Shown: in pieces, positions 8,100 to 17,879 of the stretch
Position numbering within the stretch: position 1 is the stretch's first letter
Layout: every line of letters starts with the position of its first letter
Assembly (NCBI GenBank): GCA_001465115.1
Contig: CP013614.1
Span: forward strand, 1,736,001-1,800,000
DNA: 64,000 bases
From: Enterococcus silesiacus
GTDB lineage: Bacteria; Bacillota; Bacilli; Lactobacillales; Enterococcaceae
Reading direction: 5' to 3'
Program-made: the position numbers and the translations under genes
Notes under the pieces: model-generated
The model's input: only the letters and a program-made list of their open reading frames with translations
What the model was told of the DNA's origin: nothing
Databases searched by the model: none

Positions 8100-10304
8100 A
8101 TGAGAAAAATTGAAAACCTGACCTGGCATAAACTCTCATGGACTAGACCCATTGAGTTTGAAAATATCCAGAATCTGGTTCACCATCTAGCAGTTACAGA
8201 GAAAAAGCCTGTAGCATATGAGATTAGAGCTACTAGCGGTAAGATTACTTATTTTCTAGGTACTGAAAAAGATGAGTTTGCTAAGATTCAGAAAATATTT
8301 AAAACGCATGGTGTTGACTTTGGAGCAGAGCTAGTCAAGGATACCACTACTAGAAAGCCTATAAAGGTCGCTAGAAAGCTTTCAATAGCAAAACCTATAC
8401 TTTCCCTTAAAACAGACAATGCTAATGAGCTAACCCGCATAATGACAGCCACTATTGCACAAGCTAGTCCTAAAGACGAAATAGTAATTCAGTTGCTTGT
8501 AGCTTCTAGCCTTCCGCCCGAACATTTACCTAATAAAAACGTACCTGATCCGCATGCTAGTTGGTGGCAGATAATCAGCAACGGCAATCCACCAGTCGCT
8601 TCAAGCGATACTAGAACGGCTATTAAGAACAAGATAAAATCACACCGCCTTAGAACGATGATTAGAATCGGAGCTTCTTGCAAAGATGAAGCTAAAGCTC
8701 GGAGCTATATTCTAAGCGTTTTATCGGCATTTAGAATGTTAGAAGCTGGCGGAAATAAACTGAATCTTCAACCAGAAGACCCGCTAAATATTGATATGGC
8801 TAAACTACCTTGGAAGTATTCGAAGCTTTCTGTTCCTGAATTAGCTAACTTTATGATTGCCCCAATCGGACAAGAGGATTTAAGTGGAATTACACCAATT
8901 CATCCGAAGCTACTGCTTCCGCCTCTAGGCATGAAAGACCCACCGAAAAATCAAGCTCGAGCATTTGGAACAACGCTAAACGAAAATTCAGAAGATAGAC
9001 GATTACTCCACTTATCCGCAAATGATGCAAGAACAAATACTTTTATTGTCGGAAGTACTGGATCAGGTAAGTCAGTCATTCTTGAAAATCTTTGCCTAGC
9101 AGATGCGCAAAATGGGCATGGTTTTGTTTTGCTAGACGTAAAGCAAAGTCTAGTCGAATCAGTAGCTGAAAGATTACCAGAACACCGTTTAAAAGATTGT
9201 GTAGTGCTTGAAATTGGCGGACATAACCCAATAGGCATAAACCCGCTTCAATTTATTGACGGTAAAAATTCAGAAATAGTCGCCGAATCCGTTTTATCGG
9301 CTTTAAGAGGATTATTTCCTGAATTTGGAGTCTTTACAGAAGAGCTACTCACAACAGGTCTACTGACCCTAGCACAAAGTAAAAATATGACTCTATTACA
9401 CTTGCCGATTCTATTTACTAATGCCAGTTTTCGTCACAAAGTCACTTCGAAGCTGACGGATATTTATTTAAAGAGCTATTGGGCAAATTTTGAGGCCATG
9501 CCAGAGAAAGAGCGTAAAGTGCAGCTAGGTGCGTTAAATCGCCGCTTGAATGTTCTTCTAATGCGTCCAGCTCTTAGAAATTTGTTAGGACAGCCACACC
9601 CAAAGTTTAACCTAGAGGATGTCTTTGATAAGAATGAAAATACCATTCTACTCATTCCGCTCAACTCTGGGATTGTCGGTGAGACGGCGGCGGAGCTTGT
9701 AGGTAGTCTAGTCATTAACTTGCTGTGGAATATCATTTTAAAACGTACCGAACAACCTGAAAAAGACCGTAAGCCGGTCATGGTTTATATTGACGAGTTC
9801 CATAGCTTTTTAAAATATTCGGAAGCTAATTTTCAACAAATGTTAGAAATGTGCCGTTCTCTAGGCGTTGGATACACTCTTGTTTGTCAGAATTTAGGAC
9901 AACTTTCAAAGGAGTTAAAGGAGGTAGTATTTGCTAATGCAAAATCGAAGATAATTTTTTCAGTTCCAAATAAAAGAGACGCTGTTCAGTTTGCAGACCT
10001 AACAGCGTCCCAGTTGAGTGAGATAGATTTTACACTACCTCAATTTAGAGTATACGCGACTCTAAATAGAAAAGATATTGCTAATGTTTGGTTAAGCGGA
10101 AAAACTTTTCCTTCCAAACCTAGCAAGAGATTACCGATTGAAGTTTTTGCTCGAAGTGCCGAAAAATACGGACGAGATATTGCTGAAATTGAAAAAGAAT
10201 ATATCGACCTAATGACTCAAAATGATTCACAAGATGATGGCCTAAACGATTTAGATATTGACCTAATTATAGGCAAAAAACCAAAGAAAAAAGCAGACAA
10301 TTAA
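8100..10304 (+). CDS. VirD4/TcpA-like conjugative transfer ATPase
   Basis: 734 residues. ATG 8100 is preferred because GGAG lies 8 bases upstream; ATG 8082 in the same frame is an alternative. Walker A GSTGSGKS lies near residue 318 and Walker B VMVYIDEFHSF near residue 560. A VCQNLGQLSKEL stretch follows, and the C-terminus is basic. This matches the type IV coupling proteins, DNA-pumping ATPases that bring relaxase-bound DNA to the membrane channel. There is no obvious N-terminal membrane anchor; the small membrane protein just upstream may supply it. The next gene is a replication-relaxation protein, so the element is probably mobilisable or conjugative. No full type IV secretion set is visible in the window. 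Confidence 0.9.
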   Translation: MRKIENLTWHKLSWTRPIEFENIQNLVHHLAVTEKKPVAYEIRATSGKITYFLGTEKDEFAKIQKIFKTHGVDFGAELVKDTTTRKPIKVARKLSIAKPILSLKTDNANELTRIMTATIAQASPKDEIVIQLLVASSLPPEHLPNKNVPDPHASWWQIISNGNPPVASSDTRTAIKNKIKSHRLRTMIRIGASCKDEAKARSYILSVLSAFRMLEAGGNKLNLQPEDPLNIDMAKLPWKYSKLSVPELANFMIAPIGQEDLSGITPIHPKLLLPPLGMKDPPKNQARAFGTTLNENSEDRRLLHLSANDARTNTFIVGSTGSGKSVILENLCLADAQNGHGFVLLDVKQSLVESVAERLPEHRLKDCVVLEIGGHNPIGINPLQFIDGKNSEIVAESVLSALRGLFPEFGVFTEELLTTGLLTLAQSKNMTLLHLPILFTNASFRHKVTSKLTDIYLKSYWANFEAMPEKERKVQLGALNRRLNVLLMRPALRNLLGQPHPKFNLEDVFDKNENTILLIPLNSGIVGETAAELVGSLVINLLWNIILKRTEQPEKDRKPVMVYIDEFHSFLKYSEANFQQMLEMCRSLGVGYTLVCQNLGQLSKELKEVVFANAKSKIIFSVPNKRDAVQFADLTASQLSEIDFTLPQFRVYATLNRKDIANVWLSGKTFPSKPSKRLPIEVFARSAEKYGRDIAEIEKEYIDLMTQNDSQDDGLNDLDIDLIIGKKPKKKADN

Positions 10305-10455
10305 CTGTCTGACCGCCTGACCTATCGATCTAACCAAGCGCGGTTTGTTAAAGGTGGAAAAACTAAGCAATTTAAAATTAGTGGAGAGGACTTTATATTT
10401 ATAATTTTCTCTAATTAAATGTATAAATCTAAACTCTCCCGAGGGGGAACCTACC
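10305..10455. other. intergenic dyad region before the relaxation gene
   Basis: A near-palindrome TAACCAA-GCGCGG-TTTGTTA lies at about 10331-10350. A ribosome site with a run of G (GAGGGGG) precedes the next start. Transfer origins often lie directly before relaxase genes, so this is a second oriT candidate. Confidence 0.3.
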
Positions 10456-11292
10456 ATGAACGACAAAGAAAATAAACGTATATCTAAACCCGAGTTACGT
10501 CGCCTATCGGCACTACTGGACTCGCATGAAATTGAAATCGTGCAAACAATTAATCAAGTGAAATTTATTACTGCTAACCAATTGCAACGGCTATACTTTA
10601 CCAAAACAGATAATCGAGTCACGAACCTTAGAAGATGTAATCGAAAGTTACGACGATTAAAGAACTTTGGTTTAATCGCTGACCTACCAAGACAGGTCGG
10701 AGGGAGAAAATCTGGTAGTAATTCTACTATTTGGGCTGTCAGCTCAGCAGGCTATCAGCTGCTAAGATTAGACGATATGACACTAAACGCTACTAGGAAA
10801 AGACTCTATGAACCAAACATTTTATTCTTGGAGCATACTTTAGCAATCACTGAAACCTATACTCGCTTGCATGAGATGAACCAAAAGAGTAAGATTCATG
10901 ATTTACAAGTAAGTTTTGAACCGCAATGTTGGCGTTCCTATATGAAAAAAGACGGCGTGGCTACCTTTTTGAAGCCTGATTTATTCGCTCGTTTCGCTGT
11001 TGATGATGAAACGGAAGACTTCGTATATTATGAACTAGATCAAGCAACACAAGCACCGTCACGAGTCGTTAGGAAGTGTAAACAGTTTTTGGCTTATTAT
11101 AAATCGGGTATAGAGATGCGAGTAAACGGCGTTTTGCCATGGGTAGTCTGGATAACGCCAAGTAAAAAACGACGAGAACAGCTAACTCGATATATTCATG
11201 AAGCTATTCCAAACGCCGAGCGGATTTTCAGAATAATTACAATGGAGGAATTAGAAACGTTAACCTTTGATACCAACAAGGAGGAGGATTAA
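10456..11292 (+). CDS. replication-relaxation family protein
   Basis: 278 residues. The N-terminus is a winged-helix-like region (about 15-100) with RVTNLRRCNRKLRRLKNFGLI. A central domain with FKPDLFARF-like acidic residues follows (LKPDLFARFAVDDET, about 170-190), then YYELDQATQ and a basic C-terminal segment. This pattern matches the Replic_Relax family of Gram-positive plasmids and integrative elements, thought to act in replication initiation or DNA nicking for transfer. It follows the coupling ATPase, which supports a relaxase-like role. The catalytic residue cannot be named from the sequence alone. Confidence 0.75.
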   Translation: MNDKENKRISKPELRRLSALLDSHEIEIVQTINQVKFITANQLQRLYFTKTDNRVTNLRRCNRKLRRLKNFGLIADLPRQVGGRKSGSNSTIWAVSSAGYQLLRLDDMTLNATRKRLYEPNILFLEHTLAITETYTRLHEMNQKSKIHDLQVSFEPQCWRSYMKKDGVATFLKPDLFARFAVDDETEDFVYYELDQATQAPSRVVRKCKQFLAYYKSGIEMRVNGVLPWVVWITPSKKRREQLTRYIHEAIPNAERIFRIITMEELETLTFDTNKEED

Positions 11293-11476
11293 AAACGAGA
11301 AAAAAGACAAGAATACTCAACCTAAAAAAGCGCCCATTTCTTCTAATTTACCAGAAAAAATCACTAAAATTGAAGTTGGTGAAACGACTGTATTTATAAC
11401 CTTTAACAAAGACGGCGAGAGCTTAGAAACCTTGTTATTTAGGCACTTTAAAGGTGTGAATGATAGTGAAAACTAG
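11267..11476 (+). CDS. TnpW-like small transposon protein
   Basis: About 60-69 residues. The C-terminal half, EKITKIEVGETTVFITFNKD...ETLLFRH, resembles TnpW proteins, which precede the large serine recombinase in Tn4451/TndX-type elements. The start is unclear. A TTG at 11267 overlaps the previous gene by 26 bases, while the strong GGAGGAGG at 11280-11287 is not followed by ATG, GTG or TTG at normal spacing. It is encoded just before the recombinase, as in that transposon family. Role unknown. Confidence 0.6.
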   Translation: MIPTRRRIKNEKKDKNTQPKKAPISSNLPEKITKIEVGETTVFITFNKDGESLETLLFRHFKGVNDSEN

Positions 11477-11529
11477 CTTGCAATATGGTAAAATAGACAT
11501 GTGGGCAAGATTTGAGGAGGACCTATAAA

Positions 11530-13197
11530 ATGGAACAACTTGAAACTGCTTATAATCGAACATTGACAACTAGAAAAGTGTGGAAAGTCGCAATTTACTT
11601 GCGACTTTCTCAAGAAGACGGCAAAGAAGAAAGCCAAAGCATATCAAATCAGCGTAAAATCATCTTAGATTATCTAGATAATCGGTTTTCTGGTGAATAT
11701 GAAATCATTGATACTTATATTGATGATGGTATTAGTGGAATTACAGCAATTCATCGACCTGAATTTTTACGCATGACAACAGATATTACTAAAGGACGAA
11801 TTGATACAGTAATTTGTAAGAGTTTATCTCGTGCCTTTCGTAATTCTGGCGACCAAGCCGAATATCTAAGAGTTTTCTTTCCTCAACACAAAACTCGTTT
11901 TATCACGACTGACACGCCACACATTGACACTTACTTGAATCCTAAACAGGCTTTCGCAATGGATGTTAGTTTTTACGGCGCTTTTAATGAAAGTTATCCG
12001 CTAATGATTTCAGAAGAGATCAATAAAACATTTAAGTCTATGCGTGAAGATGGCAAGTTTACTGGTGGATTTGCCCCATATGGATATACCAAGGGTGATA
12101 CTGAAGAAACTCGTCATAAACTATTTATTGATGAAGAAGCAGCCGAAACTGTTAGAAAGATTTTTAACTGGTTTGTCTATGATGGTATGCGAATGCGAAC
12201 CATCACCGAAAAACTCAACTCTTTAGGAGTACCTAACCCAACGACTTATAAGCGCATTAAAGGAACAAAGTATAAAGGTAGATTTCCAATGAATGACGGT
12301 TTATGGAATATCACGACAGTTGGCGCTATCCTTAGTCATGAAGTATATATCGGAAACATGGTTCAAGGTAGGTATAGGACAATTAGCCCTGTTTTAAAGA
12401 AAAGCGAGCAAGTTCCTAAAGAAGAATGGGTTATCGTAAAAAATACCCATGAGCCGATTATTTCAGATGAATTGTTTGAGAAAGCTCAAAGCTTACGAGT
12501 TGTTCGGCACCGTACGCCTAAAAATAGGAAATCTATCGATTTGTTTTCTGGGTTTTTAAAGTGTGCAGATTGCAAAATGACAATGGTTTTTAGGCAAAAC
12601 ACCTATATAACTAAAAAAGGTGAAAGAGCTAGCCCTTGTTACCTCTGCTCAACATATGTAATGAGATCAAAAATAGCTTGTTCTAACCACTATATCAATC
12701 AGAAAAGCTTAAAACAGGTGGTTTTAAAGGCTATTCAAAATCAAATTGAAACAGTTTGTAATCTAGAGCAACTACTTGACCAAGCTCAACGCGGAAAAAT
12801 TGCAAAGACCGAACAGAATCGCCTTGATAAAACGTTAAAAACTAAACTGAATGAATTGAGTAAGATGGAGAAAATCGCAGATAATCTGTATATTGACTGG
12901 AAAACTGAGGTTTTAACCAAAAGTGAGTATATCCGCATGAAGTCGTCTTTTGAAGAAAAAATTTCACACTTGGAACAAGTTATAGAGACTATTAAATTTG
13001 AACTTGAAGAGCGAAAAAATAAGACTGATGAAATCACACCTTATTTAGAAGCCTTTCGAGAACACAAAAATGTGACAGAACTCAATCGAGCAATTTTACT
13101 TGATTTAGTAGAGAAAATTTATGTTCATGAGGATAAAAGTATTACAATTGAATTTAAGTTTGCGAATACCTACAATAAAATTGTCGAATCTGTCTAA
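11530..13197 (+). CDS. large serine recombinase (TndX/TnpX type)
   Basis: 555 residues. ATG 11530 follows GAGGAGG (11514-11520); a TTG at 11512 overlaps that site and is not used here. Domains in order: resolvase catalytic domain with YLRLSQED (catalytic serine) near residue 26; recombinase domain around 165-290 (GFAPYGYTKGD); zinc ribbon with CADCKMTM and later cysteines (about 345-385); a coiled coil (about 420-500). This is the usual size and layout of integrases that excise and insert elements such as Tn5397 at a central dinucleotide. It is the last gene of the element, so the right attachment site should lie just beyond, between 13198 and about 13300. Confidence 0.93.
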   Translation: MEQLETAYNRTLTTRKVWKVAIYLRLSQEDGKEESQSISNQRKIILDYLDNRFSGEYEIIDTYIDDGISGITAIHRPEFLRMTTDITKGRIDTVICKSLSRAFRNSGDQAEYLRVFFPQHKTRFITTDTPHIDTYLNPKQAFAMDVSFYGAFNESYPLMISEEINKTFKSMREDGKFTGGFAPYGYTKGDTEETRHKLFIDEEAAETVRKIFNWFVYDGMRMRTITEKLNSLGVPNPTTYKRIKGTKYKGRFPMNDGLWNITTVGAILSHEVYIGNMVQGRYRTISPVLKKSEQVPKEEWVIVKNTHEPIISDELFEKAQSLRVVRHRTPKNRKSIDLFSGFLKCADCKMTMVFRQNTYITKKGERASPCYLCSTYVMRSKIACSNHYINQKSLKQVVLKAIQNQIETVCNLEQLLDQAQRGKIAKTEQNRLDKTLKTKLNELSKMEKIADNLYIDWKTEVLTKSEYIRMKSSFEEKISHLEQVIETIKFELEERKNKTDEITPYLEAFREHKNVTELNRAILLDLVEKIYVHEDKSITIEFKFANTYNKIVESV

Positions 13198-13204
13198 AAA
13201 GAAT

Positions 13205-13244
13205 AGACTAATAATAGCGAGCTTTTCGCTATTATTAGTCTTTA
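13205..13244 (+). terminator. terminator of the recombinase gene, near the element right end
   Basis: AGACTAATAATAGCGA (13205-13220) pairs perfectly with TCGCTATTATTAGTCT (13226-13241) over a GCTTT loop, followed by TT. Confidence 0.85.
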
Positions 13245-13303
13245 TGATAAGTTACCATATGGTAAGATTTATGAAAATAAATTTGCTTCAAAAAGGAGAA
13301 AAA

Positions 13304-14113
13304 ATGAAATTAACTGTTTTGGTAGATAATAATGTCTACATTGATCATTACTACTTTGGCGAACCAGCTTTATCTTTTTATATCGAGGATGAAAACGAAA
13401 AGATTCTTTTTGATACGGGTTATAGTGGTGTCTTTAAAAAAAATGCTGATTTACTCAACATTGATTTAAGCCAAGTGACAAAGTTAGCCTTATCTCATGG
13501 TCACAATGATCATACTGGCGGTTTAAATATGATTTCAAGTATCTTTACCAGACAAAAGCCGCAAATTATTGCACATCCACTAACTTTCTTACCAAAAAAA
13601 GAAGACGAGTTGATCATTGGATCTGCAGTAACAAAGGAAGATTTACAAGTAGATTACGATCTACTTCTTACAAAAGAACCAGTTAAGATTTCCCAAAACA
13701 TCACATTTCTAGGAGAAATACCCGAACTAGTAGATTTTGAACCTCGTAAACAGGTCGGTGAGACAAAATTATCAGAAGTCTTCACACCTGACTATGTTTT
13801 AGACGATTCTGCTTTAGTCTTTGAAGGTCATGATGGTATTTATATTATCACTGGTTGTTCTCACAGCGGTATCAGTAATATTTGCGAGTATGCTAAACAA
13901 GTGACCGGTATTCAAACAATCAAAAGCGTTATTGGCGGTTTTCATTTGTTTGAAGAAGATTTACAGTTAGACAAAACAATAAAATACTTTAAAAGTAATC
14001 AAATAGCCAGTCTATATCCTTGTCACTGCGTTTCATTTCAAGCCAAAGCGAAGATTCACTATCAACTTCCAATCCAAGAAGTTGGTGTAGGATTACAATT
14101 AGAATGGAAATAA
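13304..14113 (+). CDS. MBL-fold metallohydrolase
   Basis: 269 residues. ATG 13304 follows AAGGAG; the frame is open further upstream into the recombinase gene, but no other site is suitable. The metal-binding motif SHGHNDHTGG lies near residue 65. Later ligands appear in TGCSHSG, GGFHLF and PCHC. It resembles the MBL-fold group annotated as dihydropterin ribofuranosylaminobenzene phosphate synthase-like, whose substrate in bacteria is unclear. It is the first gene outside the element. Confidence 0.85.
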   Translation: MKLTVLVDNNVYIDHYYFGEPALSFYIEDENEKILFDTGYSGVFKKNADLLNIDLSQVTKLALSHGHNDHTGGLNMISSIFTRQKPQIIAHPLTFLPKKEDELIIGSAVTKEDLQVDYDLLLTKEPVKISQNITFLGEIPELVDFEPRKQVGETKLSEVFTPDYVLDDSALVFEGHDGIYIITGCSHSGISNICEYAKQVTGIQTIKSVIGGFHLFEEDLQLDKTIKYFKSNQIASLYPCHCVSFQAKAKIHYQLPIQEVGVGLQLEWK

Positions 14114-14117
14114 AAAT

Positions 14118-14151
14118 ACCGCCCCCAAAAGTTACATTTTTTGGGGGCGGT
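14118..14151. terminator. bidirectional terminator between MBL and tcyP genes
   Basis: ACCGCCCCCAAAA (14118-14130) pairs with TTTTGGGGGCGGT (14139-14151). Confidence 0.85.
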
Positions 14152-14217
14152 TCATCTGTTGTGCATCTTACCTTCTTTTGTTTTTAACTCTCTTAGTAAA
14201 GAGAAATGAATGACTTC

Positions 14218-15609
14218 TTATGCATTTTCCTCAATAACTAAACTACTATCATTCAATACATCACGGTCTAACTCTTTGATCCGCGAACTAGTTACGATTC
14301 CCGCTACCATACTGTCGCTAACATTAACAGCAGTTCTAGCCATATCAATCAATGGTTCTACAGAAATGACCAAGCCAACAATTGCCACAGGTAAGTTCAT
14401 TGCACCTAACACGATCAACGAAGCAAACGTTGCTCCACCGCCGACACCAGCTACACCAAACGAACTGATTGTTACAATTGCAACGAGCATCAAGATAAAT
14501 TCTAAACTAAAGACGTTAATTCCAACCGTTGGGGCAACTATTGTAGCCAACATAGCAGGATAAACCCCTGCACAGCCATTTTGTCCAATTGACATACCAA
14601 AACTTGCCGCAAAGTTGGCTGTAGCATCATCAACACCTAAAGCTTTTGTTTGTGTTTCAATATTTAAAGGCATTGCTCCTGCACTCGATCTTGAAGTAAA
14701 AGCAAAACTCAACACTGGAAACGATTTTTTCAAATAGTTTACAGGATTTACTTTGACTGCTACTAAGATCACCAAGTGAACCAGCATTACAATGATCAAT
14801 GCGGTATAAGAAGCTAATACAAATTTCCCTAGATTAAGGATCGCATTATAATCACTTGTCGCAACAACATTAGTCATCAATGCTAAAACGCCATAAGGAG
14901 TCAAACGTAAAACCAATGTCACGATACGCATCGTGATTTTATAAAGACTGTCGATCAAGTTTGCAAAAAATTCTGCTTCTTTCGGTGCTTTTCTTTTAAT
15001 ACCTAAATAGGCAATCCCAACGAATGCTGCAAAAATGACCACACCAATCGTACTTGTTGGACGTGTACCAGCAAAATCTGCGAAAACATTTTTAGGAATA
15101 AAAGATAAAATTTGTTGAGGAATCGATAGGTTTTCAACGGTTTCCTGTCGAGTCGCAAGTTCTGCGATTCGTGCCGTTTCTGCTGTTCCTTCTGTAAATT
15201 GTGCACCTTGTAGTCCAAACAATAATGTTGTTCCAATTCCAACCAAAGCTGCTATAGCCGTTGTCCCTAATAAGGTTGCTAGGACAGTAAAGCTGATTTT
15301 TCCAACTTGTTTGGATTCTTTCATCTTAGTAAATGCTCCTACAATAGAAACAAAAACTAAGGGGATTACGAGCATTTGTAAAAACGCTACATATCCATTA
15401 CCTACAATACTGATCCATTCCATTGCTTGCGTTGTGACTTTGTCTTGGGTACCGAATGCGAATTGAATAATTGCACCTAATACAATACCAACACCTAATG
15501 CGGCAAAAACACGTGTTGAAAACTTATAGTGTTTTGCTTGCATACGGTAAAAGACGTATAACACTGCAAGAAAAGCAAGGACCACTAAAACAGTGATGAG
15601 TGTTGTCAT
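14218..15609 (-). CDS. tcyP: L-cystine transporter, TcyP family
   Basis: 463 residues, the length of TcyP/YdjN. It has many membrane helices and the sodium:dicarboxylate symporter fold. The conserved FTSRSSAGAMPLN stretch lies near 305, SIGQNGCAGVYPA near 345, and the glycine-rich SSFGVAGVGGGATFASL re-entrant region near 385. It imports cystine by cation symport, feeding sulfur and redox metabolism. Its start is preceded by AGGAGGG at the end of a hairpin leader shared with other genes in this window. The acidic tail is normal for the family. Confidence 0.88.
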   Translation of the reverse strand: MTTLITVLVVLAFLAVLYVFYRMQAKHYKFSTRVFAALGVGIVLGAIIQFAFGTQDKVTTQAMEWISIVGNGYVAFLQMLVIPLVFVSIVGAFTKMKESKQVGKISFTVLATLLGTTAIAALVGIGTTLLFGLQGAQFTEGTAETARIAELATRQETVENLSIPQQILSFIPKNVFADFAGTRPTSTIGVVIFAAFVGIAYLGIKRKAPKEAEFFANLIDSLYKITMRIVTLVLRLTPYGVLALMTNVVATSDYNAILNLGKFVLASYTALIIVMLVHLVILVAVKVNPVNYLKKSFPVLSFAFTSRSSAGAMPLNIETQTKALGVDDATANFAASFGMSIGQNGCAGVYPAMLATIVAPTVGINVFSLEFILMLVAIVTISSFGVAGVGGGATFASLIVLGAMNLPVAIVGLVISVEPLIDMARTAVNVSDSMVAGIVTSSRIKELDRDVLNDSSLVIEENA

Positions 15610-15780
15610 TTTTTTCCCTCCTAAATTTAAAAGCAGAGCAAATAGATTAATCCTGTAGAAAATTAGAAAATGGGCATTGAAACGTTCTTTGTTTCATTGG
15701 CAATTTATCTATTTTCCTAAAGATTGATTTGCGCAGCTAGATACATTAAAAGCTGGACGAGCTTGTTCAGCTAAATAATG
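15610..15780 (-). repeat. modular hairpin leader upstream of tcyP
   Basis: Read on the minus strand, the unit starts with AGCTTTTAATGTATCTAGCT (about 15735-15754). It continues through a hairpin TGAAAC-AAAGAAC-GTTTCA (15678-15696) flanked by A/T-rich pairing arms. It ends GCTTTTAAATTTAGGAGGG at the ribosome site. The same parts occur before four other genes. Confidence 0.75.
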
Positions 15781-15930
15781 CAAATGACAAGTCCATCAAA
15801 GGAAGTAAAGGTTCCCGGGGATCATTCTTCAATGATCCGCCCTAAAAATAAAATCAATTATTTTCAGTGATAGGTCTATTGTACCTGATTTAAAAGGCTA
15901 AGCGGTACTATTTTGTTTCTATAATGATAG
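15781..15930. other. likely tcyP promoter region
   Basis: No gene is seen. A small hairpin GGATCATT/AATGATCC (15819-15838) lies here. The strand of interest reads toward tcyP. No clear -35/-10 pair was identified. Confidence 0.3.
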
Positions 15931-15971
15931 AAAAAAGAGTTTGTGATAGTCAAAAACTATCACAAACTCTT
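15931..15971 (-). terminator. terminator of the DUF1149 gene
   Basis: AAGAGTTTGTGATAGT (15935-15950) pairs with ACTATCACAAACTCTT (15956-15971). On the minus strand it runs into six T. Confidence 0.85.
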
Positions 15972-16012
15972 AGAAACGATCTATTAGTATTTAGATTTAA
16001 TCTTCAATATTA

Positions 16013-16399
16013 TTACTCAGCTGCTGATTGGAAGTTTAATTGAATACCTGGTTTATCCAAAGCGATTTCAGTGATTTCATAAGCCATACGTTGCACGATA
16101 TCAAACAGCGGACTGACTAACTCATCCACTTCTTCTTGTGAGATATCTTCTTGGGTTTCAATCTTATGATTGATGATATGATTGATTTGACTAACTGAAC
16201 CTGATAATAGATATTCTTCAAAAACTAAGCGAAACTCAAGACGAGCTGCGATGATTGAATTTTCTTTTGGATAATTTTCATCTGTTGATTCAATTGGTGA
16301 AAAGCCCACTCTAAGATCCGTTGCTACTTCTTCCATATCTTGTGTACGCATGTCGTAATGAAAAGCCTCTACAACTTCTTGTTGACGTTTTATTTCCAT
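16013..16399 (-). CDS. DUF1149 family protein
   Basis: 128 residues, acidic and soluble, starting MEIKRQQEVVEAFHYD. The beginning and the overall length match DUF1149, a family common in enterococci and streptococci with a SecB-like fold and no settled function. It ends at its own terminator. It is monocistronic, with GGGAG as ribosome site. Confidence 0.75.
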   Translation of the reverse strand: MEIKRQQEVVEAFHYDMRTQDMEEVATDLRVGFSPIESTDENYPKENSIIAARLEFRLVFEEYLLSGSVSQINHIINHKIETQEDISQEEVDELVSPLFDIVQRMAYEITEIALDKPGIQLNFQSAAE

Positions 16400-16535
16400 G
16401 AATTAAAATCTCCCTTTTTTTAAGTTCAATAATTATTATTGAGATCCAGTTAATACTGGGCAAAACATAGTCTATCTATATTTTTTATTATACCACACAT
16501 CTTTTTATCACAAAAACTCATAAACACTTTTTAAT

Positions 16536-17879
16536 CTAATTTTTAAATGAATGAATCGGAGCAGGAATTCGCCCACCACGAAGAATAAAATCAGTTGAAG
16601 CATAGTCGTTAACTTTCATAACTGGAGCTCGTCCTAACAAACCACCAAACTCGACCATATCACCGACTTTTGTCCCCTCAGCCGGTATGATTCTAACTGC
16701 AGTCGTTTTATGATTGATGACACCGATTGCCGCTTCATCAGCAATCATGGCAGCAATCGTTTCAGCTGACGTTTCACCAGGTATAGCAACCATGTCTAAA
16801 CCAACAGAACAGATTGCGGTCATCGCTTCTAATTTTTCTAAATTCAAGGCACCATTATTAACCGCATCAATCATTCCAGCATCTTCTGAAACAGGGATAA
16901 ATGCACCTGACAATCCGCCAACATGGTTACAAGCCATTACACCGCCTTTTTTTACAGCGTCATTCAGTAACGCCAAAGCAGCAGTAGTACCGTGTGTGCC
17001 TACACTTTCCAAACCCATTTCTTCTAAAATATAAGCCACACTATCGCCCACAGCGGGAGTTGGTGCTAACGATAGATCAACGATTCCAAAAGGAACATTT
17101 AAACGCTCTGATGCTATTTTTCCAACTAATTGGCCCATTCTAGTAATTTTAAAAGCTGTTTGTTTGACTACTTCGGCAACGACATCAAAAGACTCGCCTT
17201 TAACTTTTTCCAATGCTCGTTTGACAACCCCAGGACCGCTGACTCCTACGTTGATTACGCAATCAGCCTCACCAACACCATGAAATGCTCCAGCCATAAA
17301 TGGATTGTCTTCCACTGCATTTGCAAATACGACTAATTTCGCACATCCCATATCGGATTTTGCAGCCGTTTCTTTAATCACATAGCCCATATGACGAACA
17401 GCATCCATATTGATCCCTGCTTTAGTTGAACCGATATTTACTGAAGAACAAACAAATTTTGTTTCAGCTAGTGCTTGAGGGATTGAATTGATCAAAATCT
17501 CATCACCGTGTTGATAGCCTTTTTCTACTAGCGCACTGAATCCACCAATAAAATTGACACCCACTGCTTGAGCTGCTCGGTCTAATGCTTTCGCATATTT
17601 TACATAATCCTTATCTGGACTTGCCGCCGCAATGATTCCAATTGGCGTTACAGAAATCCGTTTATTGATGATCGGAATCCCGTATTCAGTTTCAATTTCT
17701 TCACCAACGTTAACTAAATTTTTTGCCAAGCGAGTAATTTTGTCGTAGATTTTTTGACAAGCTTTATCGCTGTCACTATCAATACAATCTAACAATGAAA
17801 TCCCCATCGTGATGGTTCGAATATCTAAATTTTCTTCTTCAATCATACGGATCGTTTCTAGAATCTGATTTGTTTCCAA
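16536..17879 (-). CDS. PFL family protein (UPF0210/DUF711)
   Basis: 447 residues with a TTG start, preceded by AGGAGGAG at 7 bases. Glycine-rich conserved stretches such as [27 protein letters not shown] and [19 protein letters not shown] are those of the UPF0210 proteins, which have a pyruvate-formate-lyase-like barrel but lack known activity. In many Firmicutes the gene pairs with an ACT-domain gene, as here (18368-18637). The two are separated by a long repeat-bearing leader rather than tightly packed. The pair is suspected to sense a metabolite; this is an inference. Confidence 0.88.
   Translation of the reverse strand: METNQILETIRMIEEENLDIRTITMGISLLDCIDSDSDKACQKIYDKITRLAKNLVNVGEEIETEYGIPIINKRISVTPIGIIAAASPDKDYVKYAKALDRAAQAVGVNFIGGFSALVEKGYQHGDEILINSIPQALAETKFVCSSVNIGSTKAGINMDAVRHMGYVIKETAAKSDMGCAKLVVFANAVEDNPFMAGAFHGVGEADCVINVGVSGPGVVKRALEKVKGESFDVVAEVVKQTAFKITRMGQLVGKIASERLNVPFGIVDLSLAPTPAVGDSVAYILEEMGLESVGTHGTTAALALLNDAVKKGGVMACNHVGGLSGAFIPVSEDAGMIDAVNNGALNLEKLEAMTAICSVGLDMVAIPGETSAETIAAMIADEAAIGVINHKTTAVRIIPAEGTKVGDMVEFGGLLGRAPVMKVNDYASTDFILRGGRIPAPIHSFKN

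Noticed and set aside
13121..13303. Extended N-terminus of the MBL protein reaching into the recombinase gene
   Set aside because: The only good ribosome site precedes ATG 13304. The upstream part belongs to the recombinase gene in another frame.
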